Assembly: GCA_951217055.1 (NCBI GenBank) | Contig: OX578276.1 | Span: 119,544,979-119,608,978, forward strand | DNA: 64,000 nucleotides | DNA from: Gerris lacustris | Taxonomy: Eukaryota; Arthropoda; Insecta; Hemiptera; Gerridae | Reading direction: 5' to 3' | Shown here: in pieces, positions 35,201-47,300 of the stretch | Numbering within the stretch: the stretch's first letter is position 1 | How the letters are laid out: each line of letters opens with the position of its first letter | Notes under the pieces: generated by a model | What the model was told of the DNA's origin: nothing | Seen by the model: only the letters and a program-made list of their open reading frames with translations | The model's database searches: none | Position numbers and translations under genes: made by a program

Positions 35201-35393
35201 ATTTTCAGATGATGGTGATAATGATGAAGTAAGTGTGAACATAGACACCAAAAGATTGAATCAGTTACTATGCACGGAGCAGATAATTCCTCGGAGAAGT
35301 GTCTGTCACTTTCTTAAAGATAAACTCCTTCACTTTCAGCTCTCTCAAGACCATTTTGTTTTCCACTTTTTTATATTAGGCATTGTTGAATGA
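29300..35393 (+). CDS. Hus1: HUS1 checkpoint clamp subunit, complete, 6 exons, 277 aa
   Basis: HUS1 forms the 9-1-1 ring with RAD9 and RAD1, a PCNA-like clamp loaded at damaged DNA that promotes ATR/CHK1 signalling. Exons: 29300-29351, 31075-31278, 32630-32742, 34326-34433, 34762-34933, 35209-35393 (TGA). All introns are GT-AG and the phases join without a break. Length is close to vertebrate HUS1 (280 aa). Recognisable parts: the start MKFRAKLVE, NEYNLEGLTDSNEIYLEL in exon 2, KVKLTSKHTPCISVEMEL in exon 3, HDIPVRVIP in exon 4 and the final FQLSQDHFVFHFFILGIVE. Intron 1 holds a 1.4-kb transposon, and intron 3 a hAT element nested in a MITE. It is divergent from Cul5 and upstream of the Kelch gene in the same direction. 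Confidence 0.95.
29571..30971. mobile_element. Long-arm inverted-repeat transposon (family B relative) in Hus1 intron 1
   Basis: The ends GGGCTAAAGTGAATTTTACG and, inverted, TGGTAAAAGTGAATTGTACG match the short family B MITE at 27463. CCATTT flanks both sides (29565-29570 and 30972-30977), the same 6-bp duplication length. The arms extend about 245-280 bp, including AGTTGAGAAAATTCTCCCAT and its complement. About 870 bp between the arms has no recognisable transposase. Confidence 0.75.
32921..34177. mobile_element. Host MITE with exact 25-bp inverted ends, split by a hAT element
   Basis: TACACTTTGTGGTATACCTG plus ACAGG (32921-32945) is repeated exactly in inverted form at 34153-34177. Removing the nested hAT element and one copy of its duplication leaves about 150 bp, which contains a further TGTGTGCTATCA...TGATAGCACACA hairpin. 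Confidence 0.8.
33055..34150. mobile_element. hAT-type non-autonomous transposon nested in a MITE (Hus1 intron 3)
   Basis: Starts CAGGGCCGCTGAGAGG and ends with the complement of CAGGGCCGTCGACAGG. The 8-bp TGCCTGTC occurs directly on both sides (33047-33054 and 34151-34158), as expected for hAT insertion. Inside, two related units (about 33448-33745 and 33747-34100) share TTCAGAACTGAATGGGGTC and TCTAAAGGGGCCCCTACC. A poly-G run sits at about 33122-33140 and a poly-C run at about 34110-34137. Apparent proline/glycine-rich frames here come from GGGCCC-rich repeats. Confidence 0.87.
34572..34614. repeat. Perfect hairpin, 19-bp arms, 5-bp loop, in Hus1 intron 4
   Basis: CCAAAATGGGACATTGGAA, loop GCCAA, then the exact complement. 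In the transcript this would be a stable stem-loop. Confidence 0.9.
35018..35150 (+). mobile_element. Single end of a transposon related to 54040-54598
   Basis: CAGGGTGTGACAGTAAAAAG, ACTAGAAAACTATTCAAGAT and GTTTGAAATTAAGTAGTTT match, in order and with changes, the left arm of the foldback at 54.0 kb. It lies just upstream of Hus1 exon 6. No second terminus was found. Confidence 0.55.
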
Positions 35394-35624
35394 AAATTGT
35401 TTGGTGGATTACTTACTAGGTTTAAAAATTGTGGAAGTACTACTTAATACCTATATGTCATGCTCCCATTGACTAAGTTCATTAAATTTATTTTAATAGA
35501 TTATTGACAATATTATTAACAAATAATATTGGCTATTTTAATTTGTATTAAAATGATATCTTTATAATTCTGTGATAATAACATATTTAACTGTTTGTAC
35601 TATTATTTTGTATATGTTTACGAT

Positions 35625-35637
35625 AATAAACAATAAA
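35625..35637 (+). promoter_or_regulatory. Candidate Hus1 poly(A) signals
   Basis: Two AATAAA hexamers (35625-35630 and 35632-35637) about 235 bp past the stop codon of Hus1. Confidence 0.5.
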
Positions 35638-35939
35638 ATATTTGATGTAAATGTTTATAGAGTTCATTGGAATCGACACCTTTTTAATTGAATTATTAAT
35701 GAATATGATGGATCATTTAGGTGTGAAGAATTTAAATTAATTCATTTGAATCTAGTCGTTTTGACCCTCCTCATAAGGCGATGACCTTAATATATTAGAT
35801 AGACTATCTTGTGTAAAAAGTGCAGATGACATTACCTCTTTCAAAGATCCTGATAACAGGAACTACAGGAGGGGTATAAAAAAATGCTTTAGCGGTCATA
35901 AGAGAAAAAAATTGCTTTTCTGGTTTATTTAGGTTAACA

Positions 35940-36840
35940 AGTGTCGGTGGCTGGAGTGGATGGAGTGCAGTCCAGGATAGGGTAGGCCCCAGCTTACTTA
36001 GTGAAATGGTCTACCACAGTCAGCAGGTATTCCGTCTGCCATTTGGAGTTCAACCAGGCTTCCTGGAGCTGTGGGTCAATCGTGTGGGGCGGGTGGCGTC
36101 GTTTACATACGTCACAAGACTTAAAGACTGATCAGAAGACAAGAAGGGTTAATTTTGGCCAAGTCCCATATCGTCAGACCAGTGCCTTGGTGCCATCTGC
36201 TCCGAGATGACTGGCCCACAGGCTGTCGTGGCACATAGCCGACATCAGCCAGTGCCTTAACGTTCAAGAAATGAGTGGGACTAAGGGTCCTTCCATAGTC
36301 CCTGTTCTGGCTTAGCTAATGCCATCCATTCATATACCTTTGGATCGACACAGGATGGTCTTCACCCAGGGGTTCAATTTCTTGGGCTGCTTTAAACAGT
36401 TCTCAGGGGATTTCCAGCACCTGCACATGGCCGACCTGACCTCAACTTAATCCATCCCCTTGAGACATTGCTCTTCCCGGCCAGGTGCATAATCCAGTGC
36501 CTGATGTGGGAAGTTTGGTCTCGGATACCTAGGGCGGTCGTCAGTGCACTGTGGTTCATTTCCAGCACGAAGCATTGTCCCAAAAAATTGTCCTGGAAGT
36601 GTTGGGTGTCCCAGACCATGGCCAGAAGTTCTCGTTTGGGAGAGCAATAGCAGGTCTCTGTAGGGGTCAGGGAATTGTTTGTTCCACTCCGTTGAAGTTC
36701 TGTGAGAGCACTGTCCCCAAAGTGACAGCCGAGGTGTCGATAGCCAGGATGGGTATCAGTATAGTAAGGCATGATGGGCTCTTGTGTCAAAGCTTGTTTC
36801 AGGCTGGTCATGGCATTTTCTTGACTTAATATCCATTCAA
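35940..36840 (-). pseudogene. Decayed Gypsy-type retrotransposon pol fragment (RNase H and integrase)
   Basis: On the minus strand, about 36840 to 36400 reads as an RNase H region (ENAMTSLKQALTQEPIMPYY, then SPKRELLAMVWDTQHFQDN), typical of Ty3/Gypsy polyproteins. Further downstream, about 36250 to 35950 reads as the integrase zinc-finger and core start (TEYLLTVVDHFTK followed by a stop). Frameshifts and stop codons break it. No LTRs, gag or reverse transcriptase core were recognised, so this is a dead fragment. GC content is higher than the surroundings. Confidence 0.8.
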
Positions 36841-37780
36841 ATAATATTTCCGAGAGTTGATATATAAAGTCTAATTTTAGATGACCGTAACTATGGAGAC
36901 CCAAAATATTATTATTTGAAGTTGGGTATAATTTTAAAGGTATTGAAATTTGCTTCACAAAAATATATTGTGTTTCCAAAATGGCATTGGACCACAGAGA
37001 AGCATATTTTTGTTTTTTGCCTAATTATTAGGAAATGTCCTAATGGGGTAGAAGGGGGGGGGGAGACATTTTTTTGCATTTTGTTTTATATTTTTTTCGG
37101 GGGTAATTTTGGAACCATGTATATTTTTGTGAACCAAATTTTAATACCTTAAAATGATACCAACTTCAAATTTTTTACTGATAAAAATTAGGACTCCGTA
37201 GTTGCAGCCCCCTAAAATTTTTAAATTTAGTCATTTTTATATCAACTCCCAGAAATATCATTGGACCACAGAAATTCATATTTGGTTTCTTTTCCTTATT
37301 TTTAGGACCTATCCTTATTTTTGGTAGCGGGGGGGGGGAGGACATTTTTTCGCGCTTAAATGGCCGCCATTTTGGAAACACGATATATTTTTGGGAACTA
37401 AATTTTAATACCTTTAAAATGAGACCCAACTTTAAATTTTCAAAAAAAACCAAGAACATTTTCAAGCTCCGTAGTTACGGCCCCCTAAGATTTGACATTT
37501 GTATATCAACCCATCGGAAATATCATTGGACCACAGAGGTGCATATTTTTGTTTCTTTTCCTTATTTTTAGGACCTATCCTAATAGGCTAGTGGGGGGGA
37601 GGGACTTTTTCGCGCTTTGTTTTAATTTTTTGGGGGTAAAATGGCCGCCATTTTGGAAAAACGATATATTTTTTAAAAATTTCAATACCTTTAAAATTAT
37701 AACCAACATCAAATTTTCATAAAATAATAATATTTGGGGCTCCAAGGTTTCGCACCCCACAAATGTCAAAAAATTTCTAA
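36841..37780. repeat. Three-unit tandem array, unit about 265-280 bp
   Basis: TTGGACCACAGA recurs near 36987, 37262 and 37525, each followed by TTTTCCTTATTTTTAGGACC-like sequence, a G-rich run (GGGGGGGGGAG), CGCGCTT and GGCCGCCATTTTGGAAA. The frames that cross it on both strands are repeat artefacts. Confidence 0.7.
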
Positions 37781-38640
37781 AATTTGACTTTTTTGGGGGG
37801 CGGAACCTTTTCTGTTTTTGGACAAAAAGTTTAACTTGTGTACAAAATTTCAACTCTCTAGCTACGGTAGGTCGGGAGATATACTCCAAGATGCGACGGA
37901 CAGACGGACGAACTACCAAAAGCATAAGGGTTTCTAGGATGTCCTCGAAACCCTTAAAAAGAAACCATTATAGTTTTGTTCCTGTGTCTGTCTGTCTGTC
38001 ACTTTGTATGGTTCCAATAACTTTTGAATCAAAAGAGATAAAACATGACATTTTCCAGGAAAAATACAGCAAACTCAAAATGATCAGCTGTTCAAATCCA
38101 AAATGGCAGATAATTCACGTCACGCGATTTTATATTTTTACTACGTTTTTATTAGCTTGCTTTCTTGATTATTTGTTTGTATGTTTGTCCAGTACAAATC
38201 TTGCAATCGATTTTTAACTAACTGCCCGAGTAGCTAGACATTTGAAACTTTTAGAATAGCTCAGAACACGATGACAATGCAATATTTTAATACTTTTAGC
38301 CATCTTTCAGCAGAATTTAATTCATTTTCAGCAAATTTTGCTGTATAGAAAGTTAGTTCGGAAAAAATCCGCAAGTTATTTTATTTGTTTTGACATATCC
38401 CATATTTACAAACTTCATTTTGACAGGTTTCAAACATACGATTCAACAGAAAATTTAAAAACGTAGTATATAAAAAGTTATTTTTATCTTGAAATTATTT
38501 TATTTTGAGTGGGTATCAAATGGAAGGTATTGAAGAGTAGATTACAAAAATATATAGGTAACACTTGTGGAAAGTGTTTAATTTTTCATGCCATTATTTG
38601 GCAAAAAATCATCAAAAGTTGGGGTCCCCCCTACCCTTAA
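37781..38640 (+). repeat. Dispersed repeat R3, copy near 38 kb
   Basis: Contains AAATTTCAACTCTCTAGCTA, GACGGACAGACGGAC, AAGGGTTTCTAGGATG, TGTGTCTGTCTGTCTGTCAC, GGTTCCAATAACTTTTGAAT, TCCAAAATGGCaGATAAtTC and GTGGGTATCAAATG. From the TGTCTG stretch onward it matches 63690-64000 closely. Confidence 0.7.
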
Positions 38641-38736
38641 TCTAATTTCATGTTTACAATACCAATACCAACGAAACCCTTTTTACTTGAGACTTCACTC
38701 ACAACCAATTTATTTAAAACTGTCAAAATTGTTTTG

Positions 38737-38739
<3 letters not shown>

Positions 38740-38815
<76 letters not shown>
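38740..38815. repeat. (TA)n microsatellite, about 76 bp
   Basis: Uninterrupted TA dinucleotides. Protein frames here are only Tyr-Ile repeats and are not genes. Confidence 0.95.
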
Positions 38816-38818
<3 letters not shown>

Positions 38819-39227
38819 GAGTATTATTAAAGTAACATTTAAGGAGCGTAGGCGGTTGAAATTAATATGATGGGGCCATCTGTAAACTACTTTTGACAAA
38901 CCATCCAAATTTCATAAAACTCAGATGAGAATTTTTTAAGATATGTGGGACACCTTGTCACATTTCAATCCTTGGTCCAGGGGCCCCAGAGCCACCTACT
39001 GGTGTTACATCCCCAATGGGGTTATGGTGACCCAAAGGTTTTATTTCTTTATAATTTTTAAGTGGGGTATAATTTTAAAGGTATTGAAATTTGGATCATA
39101 CACGTTTCCAAAAATGGCGGTTATTACCCCTTAAAGAACCAAATAAGTGCATACTAAAGATGCTAAAGGAAAATATGTATGCAAACCGTGCTTCTCCGAA
39201 GTGCAACTTTGTATACATATTTTAGTT

Positions 39228-39868
39228 AAAAAATCGGTCCGAGACAAGTCAGACAAACTTTTTCATATACGAGCTCATAATAATTTAGCCCAGTGTTTTC
39301 CATTTATTTGTTTTCGTATGAACGTTTAATTATTATTAAACATTTTATCAAAATTTATCATAAAAATAACTTCACCTGGCCGGGGAATCGAACCTGGGCT
39401 CTCTCCGTCAGCTTTTTAAGCTAGTCTCAGGAACTAGATTTTTCCCGGGATAACGGCTTATATCGTTAAATTGATATTTAAATGGACTACATTTTAGAAT
39501 TTTTAAATCAAAATCGTCGGAACCGTTTTCGAGAAATAATTTTTTTCACGTTTTTTTTAGTTTTTGGGGGGTAGCGCCCCCAAATTTAGAGCTATAATTC
39601 ATTTAGCTCCGGGGTATGATTTTTCTGAGCCTTGCTAACCCAAAACGGAAAAAAAAAAAAAAAAAAAAAATGATTTTTCTGAACATGTATGCCAAATTTC
39701 GTCATAATCGGCCTAGTAGTTTAGCCTCCAGGCGTCTGCACAGGTTACAGACAGACCTTTTTAAAAAACTACTTTATAGGACTCAGGGGACCTTAAAACT
39801 TGTAAATCCATCAAAATCGAATTTTCGAGCCATCACAATACTTTCTCTTTATATAAGAAAGTAAAAAA
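39228..39868. repeat. Dispersed repeat R1, long copy with tRNA-like box
   Basis: AATCGGTCCGAGACAAGTCA at the start and CTTTCTCTTTATATAAGAAA at the end. The minus strand carries CAGGTTCGATTCCCCGGCC, a B box. It is closest to the copy at 13700 and directly abuts the following TA microsatellite. Confidence 0.75.
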
Positions 39869-39870
39869 TC

Positions 39871-39871
<1 letters not shown>

Positions 39872-39944
<73 letters not shown>
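39872..39944. repeat. (TA)n microsatellite, about 73 bp
   Basis: Uninterrupted TA dinucleotides at the 3' edge of the R1 copy, suggesting growth from the element's A/T-rich end. Confidence 0.95.
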
Positions 39945-39947
<3 letters not shown>

Positions 39948-40439
39948 AAAAATAATGTATGACATATGAATTTTTATGACCGTAGAAACCCTTTTAGTAG
40001 CTTGCTGGCAAGTACTTGGGATATTCTGTAAATAAATATTAATATTCGTACCGTCCAAAATTGAATGGGGCATTTTATAATTTAAGGTTTCATATTTTTC
40101 GAGATGTCGATAGATGTATGATATCGATAGTGGAGCTCGACCCCACCCCACCACTGTAGTTGACATTTTAGTTTATCTTTGTTATCAAACTCTTGTTTTT
40201 GTTTGGTTTGTCCAGGGCCAGTTTCAGTTTACGTTTAATTTATTTTATGCCCTGTTACTGTAGAGTTATAAATCGGATGTGATGCTCGACTTCATCGTCT
40301 ATTCCACCGCAAACCTGGCACTTTCTTATATCACTGTGATTTAACCAAACTAAAGTTTGTTCTTATGGTTTTGTCAATTTTCTTGTACACTTTTAAAGCT
40401 TCTCTGTGATGTTTTAGCCTACTAACCCATTTTCATACC
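39945..40439 (+). promoter_or_regulatory. Upstream region and 5' UTR of the Kelch gene
   Basis: No TATA box or other clear element was recognised. An in-frame TGA at 40407-40409 precedes the start codon. Confidence 0.4.
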
Positions 40440-41294
40440 ATGTCCAGTCCGGTGAAAGACAAGAAAGATTCGAATCAAGAAGATTATTTTAAACTGTAAG
40501 TTGACATTTTGTTACATCAGTTGTTTTTCTTACATCAGTTTTACATTTATTACTTCAGTTATCTTTTAGAGCAATCAAAGGTCTGCTTAGTTCTGTGTAA
40601 AACTCATGTCAACTTTAAAAATAATTTATTTCTTTCAATCTAGATTTTTTTTAACTCCACTTGTGATGAATAATACTCTGTAAAGATAATCTTTATTAAC
40701 CATTGGCTATGTATCAACCTTAATAATTAGACTGTATATTTAAGTTTACAAGTATTTTTAAAGTTTAAATTTATGGCTAAACTGGAGAAGACAGTGCGGT
40801 CGAGAATCGCTTGGCGGCACTATTTTGCTTTATATCGTACACTTTAGAGATTATATCCCTTTGTAAAACAGTACATTTGTATGATTTATACTTTTGAGTG
40901 ATTATATATGTATAATTAATTTGTACGTAGGAGAGTTGATATCCCTTTATCAAAATAATACATTCCAGTAAGGCCTGTGCACTTTTCTAACCTCTTCCTC
41001 TCACAGCACCATATTCTTCAGTTTTACCAAATTTATTAACGTTAAGTCTTGAGTTTAACTATATTATGTACACCTATTTTATTTCAGGAATCCAACAGGG
41101 TGCCCTAGCAGTAGTTACTCAGAACACAGTTTGTCCAGCATTGCATCCCATGATGAGTGCTTCAGGTCTCGCTATCATGCTGATATAACACTTTCCAGGA
41201 TGCATAATTATCTTATGGAAAATCAGCTCACTGATGTTGTCCTTATTGCTGGTAACATTTTTGAATATTTCTAGAACATCATAATGTTAATTAA

Positions 41295-41327
<33 letters not shown>

Positions 41328-44300
41328 TTTTTCAAATTGCCCAGTGTGGCATTAGGTTTCATCTCCTTCACAACATCTAGCAGTTTTTTTTTTATAACCT
41401 TTGCTCTTTTTTACTTATTGGTATACATAGGAGTGACACTATTACACAGCTTTAGCAAAGTTTTGTACAATTAAATGAATCTCCGAAACACTTGCTCATT
41501 GCTGTCACCTGAATCTATAGACACTGGACCCAAGCAGGCAAGTGTCGTCCATGGATGCAATTATTAGATTGATTGAAGGATTGAAGCAAGCTAGTAGTGC
41601 CTCAATCAGATTGTCAGTATTACTCCCACAACGGTAATTTAAGCTTTTTAATGCATTTTTTTTTTAAGATTGATGGATTTCAGAGTATTTGAAATTCCAT
41701 TAAGCCCGTTCTTCAACCCTTCGATTATCACCCCACAAGTTTAATCATACTGAGAGTTTTGTCAAAGATTGTCTGTATGATTGAGTGTTTGGAGTCCCTT
41801 TTATGAATTGCTTCTTTTAAATTAAAATATTTAATTCTAAAAATCATCAAAGTTTTTTTAGATTGCTCACTAGAATAAATAGTTTTAAATTTAATTTTTG
41901 CTTCCAAAAGGTAAAGGAAGCTATGTGATGGTTGAAGGACAAAAATTTTTGTTTGATGTCTCAAAAATTCCAAGACAGAAATCCATGTCTGTCGGTCTCT
42001 CAAGTTTTGCTAACCAACATATCTTAAAAACTACCTGACCGATTAATAGAATTTGAATGGTAGGTCATAATTAGCCCATTGTTAGTCCCATATAAATTTC
42101 AACCTTCTGCGCCCATTTGATTCTCTTCCACATGCACACTAACTTACATTTATTTACACCTATATCTTCAAAAGTACTCATTTACATATTATCATGAATG
42201 GTTTGTTGAAAGTAGCCTGCAGATAGCTCTAGATTAATTTCAACCGTCTACCCTTTTTGTTAAATTTTGCTAAATGGATACTTTAATTCATGTAAAAGTC
42301 AAACAAATTTTGACATAATTAAAAAGCAGAGCGAAAATTATATTAATTTGGCAATAATAGGTTGTAAAAGCATAAAATAGAATGCGAGGAGCTACGTGCT
42401 ACACTAATTGGCAGACTATTTTGGTCTCAAAATATTTTTACCCACCATTAACTCCATCTCATCATTATCATCAGATCATGATGATTGATGAATCTTGTAG
42501 GACTCAATGTCCCTTTAAAAAACAGTATTATCCAAAATACTATATCCATAATAGAAAGAATAAAACTGAAAGCAAGTAGAGTAAAAGAGACACCAAACAG
42601 AAATTTAAACAATTAAATTAAAATTATTTTTATATTAATGACCTACGCTTCAGTCCGTAAATGGTTTATGTGCATATTGCAATACTCATAATCAACAAGT
42701 TCCTGTATTAATTCAGGAACTGTTTTTATAGTTCTAGGACTCTTTCAGAGCTGTTCTACTTCTGCACAGTACTAGCAGTTTTAGAACTGTCCTGGCTGTG
42801 CTGGAAGAAACCTTAAATAGGAACTCCTCGACAGCTTGGTTTATTTGCGCATACTAATATGTATTTAATATAACAAAAAATTATTTTGTTAATACTTTTT
42901 TAAAAATTATTTTATTTATTAAATTAATATTACCTTACTATGATTGTCTACAGGAAATAGAAGGCTACCTGCTCACAGGTTAGTGTTGAGTGCAGCATCA
43001 GAATATTTCTCTGCTATGTTTACAAGTAATCTAAGGGAAGCTACTCAGACTGAAATTGTACTCCAGGATGTAGACAGTGAAGCACTTACTTGCCTCATAC
43101 AGTATTGCTACACTGGTAAGTTTCTATTAAAGTTAGTTTGAGGAATCTTATAAATTTTGAAAAATTGAGGTGTCCGGAAAATATGTGGTAAAAGTTCACA
43201 GAAACGGGTGTTCAAAGGGACTCCCCTCTCTACTGACAACCTAAGCAAACAGTCAATAACTGGTTAAGCCATTTCGAGAAGGATGGGGAACGGGTTAAGG
43301 GGGGGGGGGGGGGGTGTTCATTATGAATTCTTCATCACTCCAGGCAAGACAGTAAACGGGATTATTAATGCTAAAGTTCTCAAACACCTCCAAGCCCACG
43401 TTGCCTATTGCCACCTGGACTTGGCCCGAATGGAGTGATGGATCCTCCTGCATGACAATGCCCATTTGCCCAAATAGTTGGTTGTGTATGTGTTTTTGGC
43501 TTGGGGTCAATCAACAGCACCAAACACCCACCTTACTCTCCTGATATGCCTCTGTGTGACTTCTTTTTGTTCCCTAAGTGCAAATTGTAGCTCTGCAGTT
43601 AGCCTTCAGAAGGCGTAGAGACCATAACTCCAGGTGTTCTGGGACTAGGATAAAATATGTAACAATAGTATTAATTATAAATTCTACTGGGAATACTTGA
43701 TCTATTTTAACTGATCATTTTTTTAAACCAACATCTACAAAATTGGAATTTTCAATGAAATTATGGATTATTTTAAAGTGATAGAATTCAGTCTTCATAA
43801 TACATTTATTTCAAAATTTGGGTTTTATTTCAAACTGATCTAGCTCTCTGCTTGATCTTTTGTGAGTTGTATTCACTATTATCATAGTTAATTTTAGTGT
43901 AATTATTATTTAATTAACATGCTTGTGTTTATATGGTGGTTGTAGGAAGGATAGACTTGCGTGAGGATACAGTTGAAACACTGTTAGGCACAGCTTGTTT
44001 GCTCAGGTTGGTGCAAGTAGTGGATGCCTGCTGTGTGTTTCTTAAGAGGCAGCTCCACCCATCCAACTGCATAGGAATATACCTGTTTGCTGATTCACAA
44101 GGGTGTGTAGAGCTCAGGGACGCTGCTTTCACATTCATCACTGTACGTTGAACTGACTTCTTTATAATTAAGGACTGGTTCTGGGAAAATCTAAGATATA
44201 GATTTATATTAAATTAAAATCACACCTTTTGTTTATGTATTTAAAAATTTGTGTAGCTGTTAAAGAGAAAGATACTCATGTACTGGAAGAAGGCTAACTA

Positions 44301-47300
44301 AAATTCAATATTTGACATGTGATTTAACCCTTTCGCTGCAGTGGACTCTGAGTGGAACAGTACTCCAGGTACGGGACTATTCTACACAAAACTACTCCCC
44401 TGTGCTACATTGTTTTACACCTACACCGCTTTTTATCCTAACTTTCTCATTTTGTTTTAGCTTCCTCGCGACAATTGTATAATATATTTTTATAACTTGT
44501 TAATTGTTACATATTTTATTACGTACAAATATTTTTTTAACGTTTTTTACGTTAACATAATTTTTTTTATTGGTATACATACATAACTAAGCGGATAAAT
44601 AAAAAACATGGAACTTAATGCTTATAATAAGGGTTATAATATGAAATAAACCATATTAGAACTTTAATTATATAACATTTTAGTCGAACAAACAATAAGT
44701 TTTTTTTATGAGCTATTGACATATATAGCGAGGGGACGGCGGGCGCAGCGTGGCCCGATGGCCGACGGCATAAAGCTTTTTATCCTAACTTTCTCATTTT
44801 GTTTTAGCTTCCTCGCGACAATTATATAATATATTTTTATAACTTGTTAATTGTTACATATTTCATTACGTACAATTATTTTTTTATGTTTTTTTACGTT
44901 AACATACATTTTTTTTATTGGTGTACATACATAAGTAAGCGAATAAATAAAAAACACGGAACTTAATGCTTATAATTAGGGTTATTAAATAAAATAGACC
45001 ACATTAGAACTTAAAGTGTATAATATCATAGTCAAACAAACAATATAATTATTTATTAGCTATCGACATACATAGCCAAGTAAGCGTGGTGAGGAATGTT
45101 GTATGTTGAATTAGTTTACGTAAAACAACGTAAACTAATTCAACATTCTTCATTTTTATTTCTTATGTTCGTAGTGTTTTCTTTTTTTTAAATAAAATTT
45201 TATATTGTACCGTATTCTACTGATCACCCATTAAAAAAATAGAATATTCTATTTATTGTGAAAAAGCAAAAGTCCGAAAGCAGAATTCCAAATACAACAA
45301 GGCGAACCAGTAATAATAAGCACAAAATGTCCACATACGCTTAACGAAAAATTATCACAACACAAAGTGCAGTCCGTAACTAAAAATCCAATAAACAATG
45401 CAAATTAAAAAAATTAAGCGAAATTAATTAAATATGTTTATAATATATTGCTAAAATGTTTTCAAGTTTATATTTATTATACCTGTTGTGTGGGCATTTA
45501 AAACAGATTAAGTCCTATCAGGTGTACACACATCTTTATCTCTCTATTCTCGCAACTGAGGGTTAAAATATGCTTAACCCATTCAATGCGGGTGGATCCA
45601 CTGTGGATCCATGCCGTGCTAACGGACCTGGCGGGTGGATCCACAGTGGATCCAAGCCCTCCCTTTCAGCCCTCTGTAGCTCTATTCTCCGTGCCTCGAG
45701 TAGAACCATCTTGCAAGGCACCGTCAGGCCCGCTCACGTTTGTATCCACAGTGCATCCAAACATTTTTTTTTTTTTTTTTTTTTTTTATTTATAATTAAC
45801 TTTTAAAATTGTGTAAATATTATTCAGTCACACAGGTTGGTTCATAAATTGGATTACGCATTCAATGGGTTAAGAAGCACCATGGGTCAAGTTTCCCCCA
45901 GGAAAATTTTCTGGATCCGCTAGTGGTCCTCAACTGATGTTTACACTTTTACTCCATTAGTACTTTAATTCTACTACTATATATTTAATTTTTAACTTAA
46001 TTTTACTTTTTTAAATTTTAACTTCTGGGAACGACTACGATCTTAAGACGGGGGTCTTAATTAATAATTTAAAATATATAGGTATTTTAATTCAATATTT
46101 ATTAACTTTGTAGGAGCATTTTATGGAAGTATTAAAAAATCAGGAATTTACCATTCTGCCATCAAAGGAAGTCTGCAAGCTATTATCTTCAGAAGATTTG
46201 AATGTACCATCTGAAAAAAACATTTACGAGGTATGCTTTTTCATTTTTATCTATTAACATTTAATAATTGTTCCCTTATTCCTTTTATTTTGTTAAAAAC
46301 TTGTGAAGAAATTTTCACTGTTATAAGAAAACGTTCTCTTTTCAGCGACATCATTACTTTATTTATCTTAAGAATAATAAAAGTTTAGATAAATTTTAAT
46401 AATATTTGTGATAAAATGTATTAATTTTTTTTAGTACAAATTATACGTTTTTATTTTATTTATTTACTTTTAAATGCTTTGTAACACATATTAAATTATC
46501 TGTTTGAAGGCTCTAATGGTGTGGATTAACCATGATCGGGAGGAAAGGAAAGCTCACATTGGAGACCTTCTGTCTCTTGTCAAACTGCCTCTGCTCTCAC
46601 CCACAGTAAGTTTTTTGTGGATTATTTAGATATTCTTTACTTGTACAAACGATATGCTTTATTGACACTATACTCTAGTTAGAGTGCTAGTAAGTTGTTT
46701 CAACTTCACATTCACATTCACATCACATGTTTCACATCACATTCTTTAATGACACAGGAATGTACAGCCAATTGGATATACAGTCTTGACAAAATTCTCT
46801 TTCTGAGAAACTGATTTTCATGGAATTTTGCTCTCTTTTATAAATGAATGTTTAATTTGTAATGTAAATCCCCCAACATATACCCAACCATGAAAAAAGG
46901 GCCAAGTTCCGGACCCCATCCCAAAAAAGTCGGCCCATCAAAGTAGTGATATCTACATTGTGGCCAAGTCTGCTCATTCTTTATTCCAACACTGCTCTTT
47001 TATTATTATTATTTTTTTTTTTTTTTTTTTTGCTCTTTTATTTTTTTTTTTTTTGCTTAACACTTGGCCAGTTTTCTAAATGAGGCATGTTGTGTAATGT
47101 AGCTGATATTTCAATCTATAAATGCTATGTTAATAGTTATGTTTTTATTTTAGTATATCGTAGACTATATGGACAGTGAAACTTTGGTCAGAGAAGACAA
47201 CATGTGTCAGAGGTTAGTGAAGGAAGCACTTAAATACCATGTTCTGCCTGAGAGAAGAAGCACTTTACAGTGTGCAAGGACTAAACCTAGGAAATCTACT

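Noticed and set aside
38650..38908. Open frames of Tyr-Ile repeats
   Set aside because: Simple translation of the TA microsatellite; the same applies near 39849-40166.
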